A stretch of 64,000 bases of DNA from Paenibacillus antarcticus (GTDB lineage Bacteria; Bacillota; Bacilli; Paenibacillales; Paenibacillaceae). Location: positions 1 through 64,000 of the forward strand of contig NZ_LVJI01000030.1 in assembly GCF_001637225.1 (NCBI RefSeq). The letters run 5' to 3'. A program made the position numbers and the translations under genes. Under the pieces are notes generated by a model. The model was not told where the DNA came from and made no database searches. It worked only from the letters and a program-made list of their open reading frames with translations. Shown here in pieces: positions 62,913 through 64,000 of this stretch. Each line of letters starts with the position of its first letter. Position 1 is the stretch's first letter.

Positions 62913-64000
62913 GTGGCTGAAAAGCGCGATTATTACGAAGTGCTGGGCGTTAGCAAAAGCGCACCAGATGAAGAAATTAAGAAGGCCTATCGCAAACTTG
63001 CACGACAATATCATCCAGATGTGAACAAGGCCGATGATGCTGAAACAAAGTTTAAAGAAGTTAAAGAAGCCTATGACGTACTAAGTGATGGGCAGAAGAG
63101 AGCTGGATATGATCAATATGGACATGTTGATCCTAACCAAGGAGGATTCTCTGGTGGTGGCGACTTCGGTGGTGGTATGGGTGATATATTTGATATGTTC
63201 TTCGGTGGTGGCGGACGCCGTGATCCGAATGCACCACAACGTGGGAACGATCTCCAGTACACGATGACTATCGAGTTCAAAGAAGCTGTATTTGGTAAAG
63301 AAAATGATATTACTATTCCACGTACGGAGAATTGTGATACATGTCATGGTTCGGGTGCTAAGCCTGGAACGAAACCTCAGACTTGTCATGTGTGTCATGG
63401 TAGTGGACAAGAAGAAGTTGTACAGAATACACCATTCGGACGTATGGTGAATCGACGCACTTGTTCGACATGTAGTGGTAACGGTAAAATCATTAAGGAA
63501 CGTTGTACAACTTGTCAAGGACAAGGCAAAGTTAAAAAACAACGTAAAATTCATGTTAAGATTCCTGCAGGTGTAGATGATGGAGCACAATTGCGGATGA
63601 CGGGTGAAGGTGAAGGCGGAGTACGCGGGGGTCCATCAGGTGACCTGTATATTGTTATTCGCGTGAAATCTCATGAATTCTTTGAACGTGAAGGTGACGA
63701 TATTTATTGCGAGATCCCGCTGACTTTTGCTCAAGCTGCTTTAGGTGATGATGTTGAAATTCCAACATTAACTGAAAAAGTAAGGCTTAAGATTCCAGCA
63801 GGTACTCAGACGGGTACATTCTTCCGTCTCAGAGGTAAGGGAGTGCCACGTCTTCGTGGTATTGGCCAAGGAGATCAGCATGTTAAAGTTGTGATTGTTA
63901 CGCCAAGTAATCTAAGCGATGAGCAAAAAGATTTACTTCGCCAAATTGCCTCTTTAGACGGCGAGAAGACACATGAACATGAACAATCATTTTTTGATCG
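62913..64000 (+). CDS. dnaJ: Hsp40 co-chaperone DnaJ (3' end outside the window)
   Basis: At least 362 codons from GTG 62913 (GGGGTGG upstream), still open at the right edge. J domain (1-70) with the HPD motif in YHPDVNK, a G/F-rich region (GGFSGGGDFGGGMG), four CxxCxGxG zinc repeats (CDTCHGSG, CHVCHGSG, CSTCSGNG, CTTCQGQG) and substrate-binding C-terminal domains. Stimulates DnaK ATPase and delivers clients. Only about 10-15 residues should be missing by family length. Confidence 0.97.
   Translation, partial: MAEKRDYYEVLGVSKSAPDEEIKKAYRKLARQYHPDVNKADDAETKFKEVKEAYDVLSDGQKRAGYDQYGHVDPNQGGFSGGGDFGGGMGDIFDMFFGGGGRRDPNAPQRGNDLQYTMTIEFKEAVFGKENDITIPRTENCDTCHGSGAKPGTKPQTCHVCHGSGQEEVVQNTPFGRMVNRRTCSTCSGNGKIIKERCTTCQGQGKVKKQRKIHVKIPAGVDDGAQLRMTGEGEGGVRGGPSGDLYIVIRVKSHEFFEREGDDIYCEIPLTFAQAALGDDVEIPTLTEKVRLKIPAGTQTGTFFRLRGKGVPRLRGIGQGDQHVKVVIVTPSNLSDEQKDLLRQIASLDGEKTHEHEQSFFD

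Noticed and set aside
63081..63590. Long minus-strand open frame opposite dnaJ
   Set aside because: It is the mirror of the Cys/Gly-rich zinc-finger repeats of dnaJ; its Thr/Ser/Ile-rich product and lack of ribosome site mark it as a shadow.
1..64000. CRISPR arrays, tRNA and rRNA genes
   Set aside because: No regularly spaced repeats and no cloverleaf or rRNA-like stretches were noticed; I could not run dedicated searches.

Overview
The window reads as a chromosome segment of an endospore-forming, low-GC Gram-positive bacterium, most likely Paenibacillus or a close relative. The evidence is sporulation genes (sigK, gpr, spoIIP), the competence operon comEA-comEB-comEC, a T-box leader on leuS, CIRCE/HrcA control of the heat-shock operon, and a gene order (yqeG-yqeH-aroE-yhbY-nadD-yqeK-rsfS ... 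holA-rpsT-gpr-spoIIP-lepA-hemW-hrcA-grpE-dnaK-dnaJ) matching the Bacillus subtilis yqeG-dnaJ region. No rRNA, tRNA or CRISPR array was seen.

Positions 1-8160 are an AT-rich accessory island: an IS3-type transposase remnant, two divergent reverse transcriptase genes resembling the two-RT DRT3 anti-phage type, an unrecognised pair (small membrane protein plus a 659-residue soluble protein), and a tyrosine recombinase without its N-terminal domain. Positions 8161-12346 hold a striking sigK arrangement: about 305 bp covering the sigK promoter and first ~67 codons occurs twice as a direct repeat about 3.4 kb apart. The first copy is truncated and the second leads into an intact sigK. Between them lie a broken secreted-protein gene, a small lipoprotein and little else.

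Positions 12.8-25.6 kb form a carbohydrate locus: a large secreted GH27 enzyme with cohesin-like and dockerin modules, a YesM/YesN-type two-component system, two paralogous sugar-binding lipoproteins, two ABC permeases and a cytoplasmic GH43-type enzyme. Together they suggest sensing, import and cleavage of galactose-containing plant polysaccharide such as arabinogalactan. Then follow an M42 aminopeptidase on the minus strand, a 26-codon membrane peptide, and a MoxR/DUF58/transglutaminase operon.

From 31.8 kb to the end is conserved core: ribosome maturation and NAD synthesis genes, leuS, competence DNA uptake, an ECF sigma/anti-sigma pair, DNA polymerase III delta, S20, spore protease, SpoIIP, LepA, HemW, and the hrcA operon. 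The hrcA operon carries an archaeal-like (group III) chaperonin gene between hrcA and grpE. dnaJ runs off the right edge.

The best candidates for new biology are the divergent two-RT module with its leader, the neighbouring unknown two-gene pair, the sigK duplication, and a 122-nt nested hairpin upstream of yhbY.
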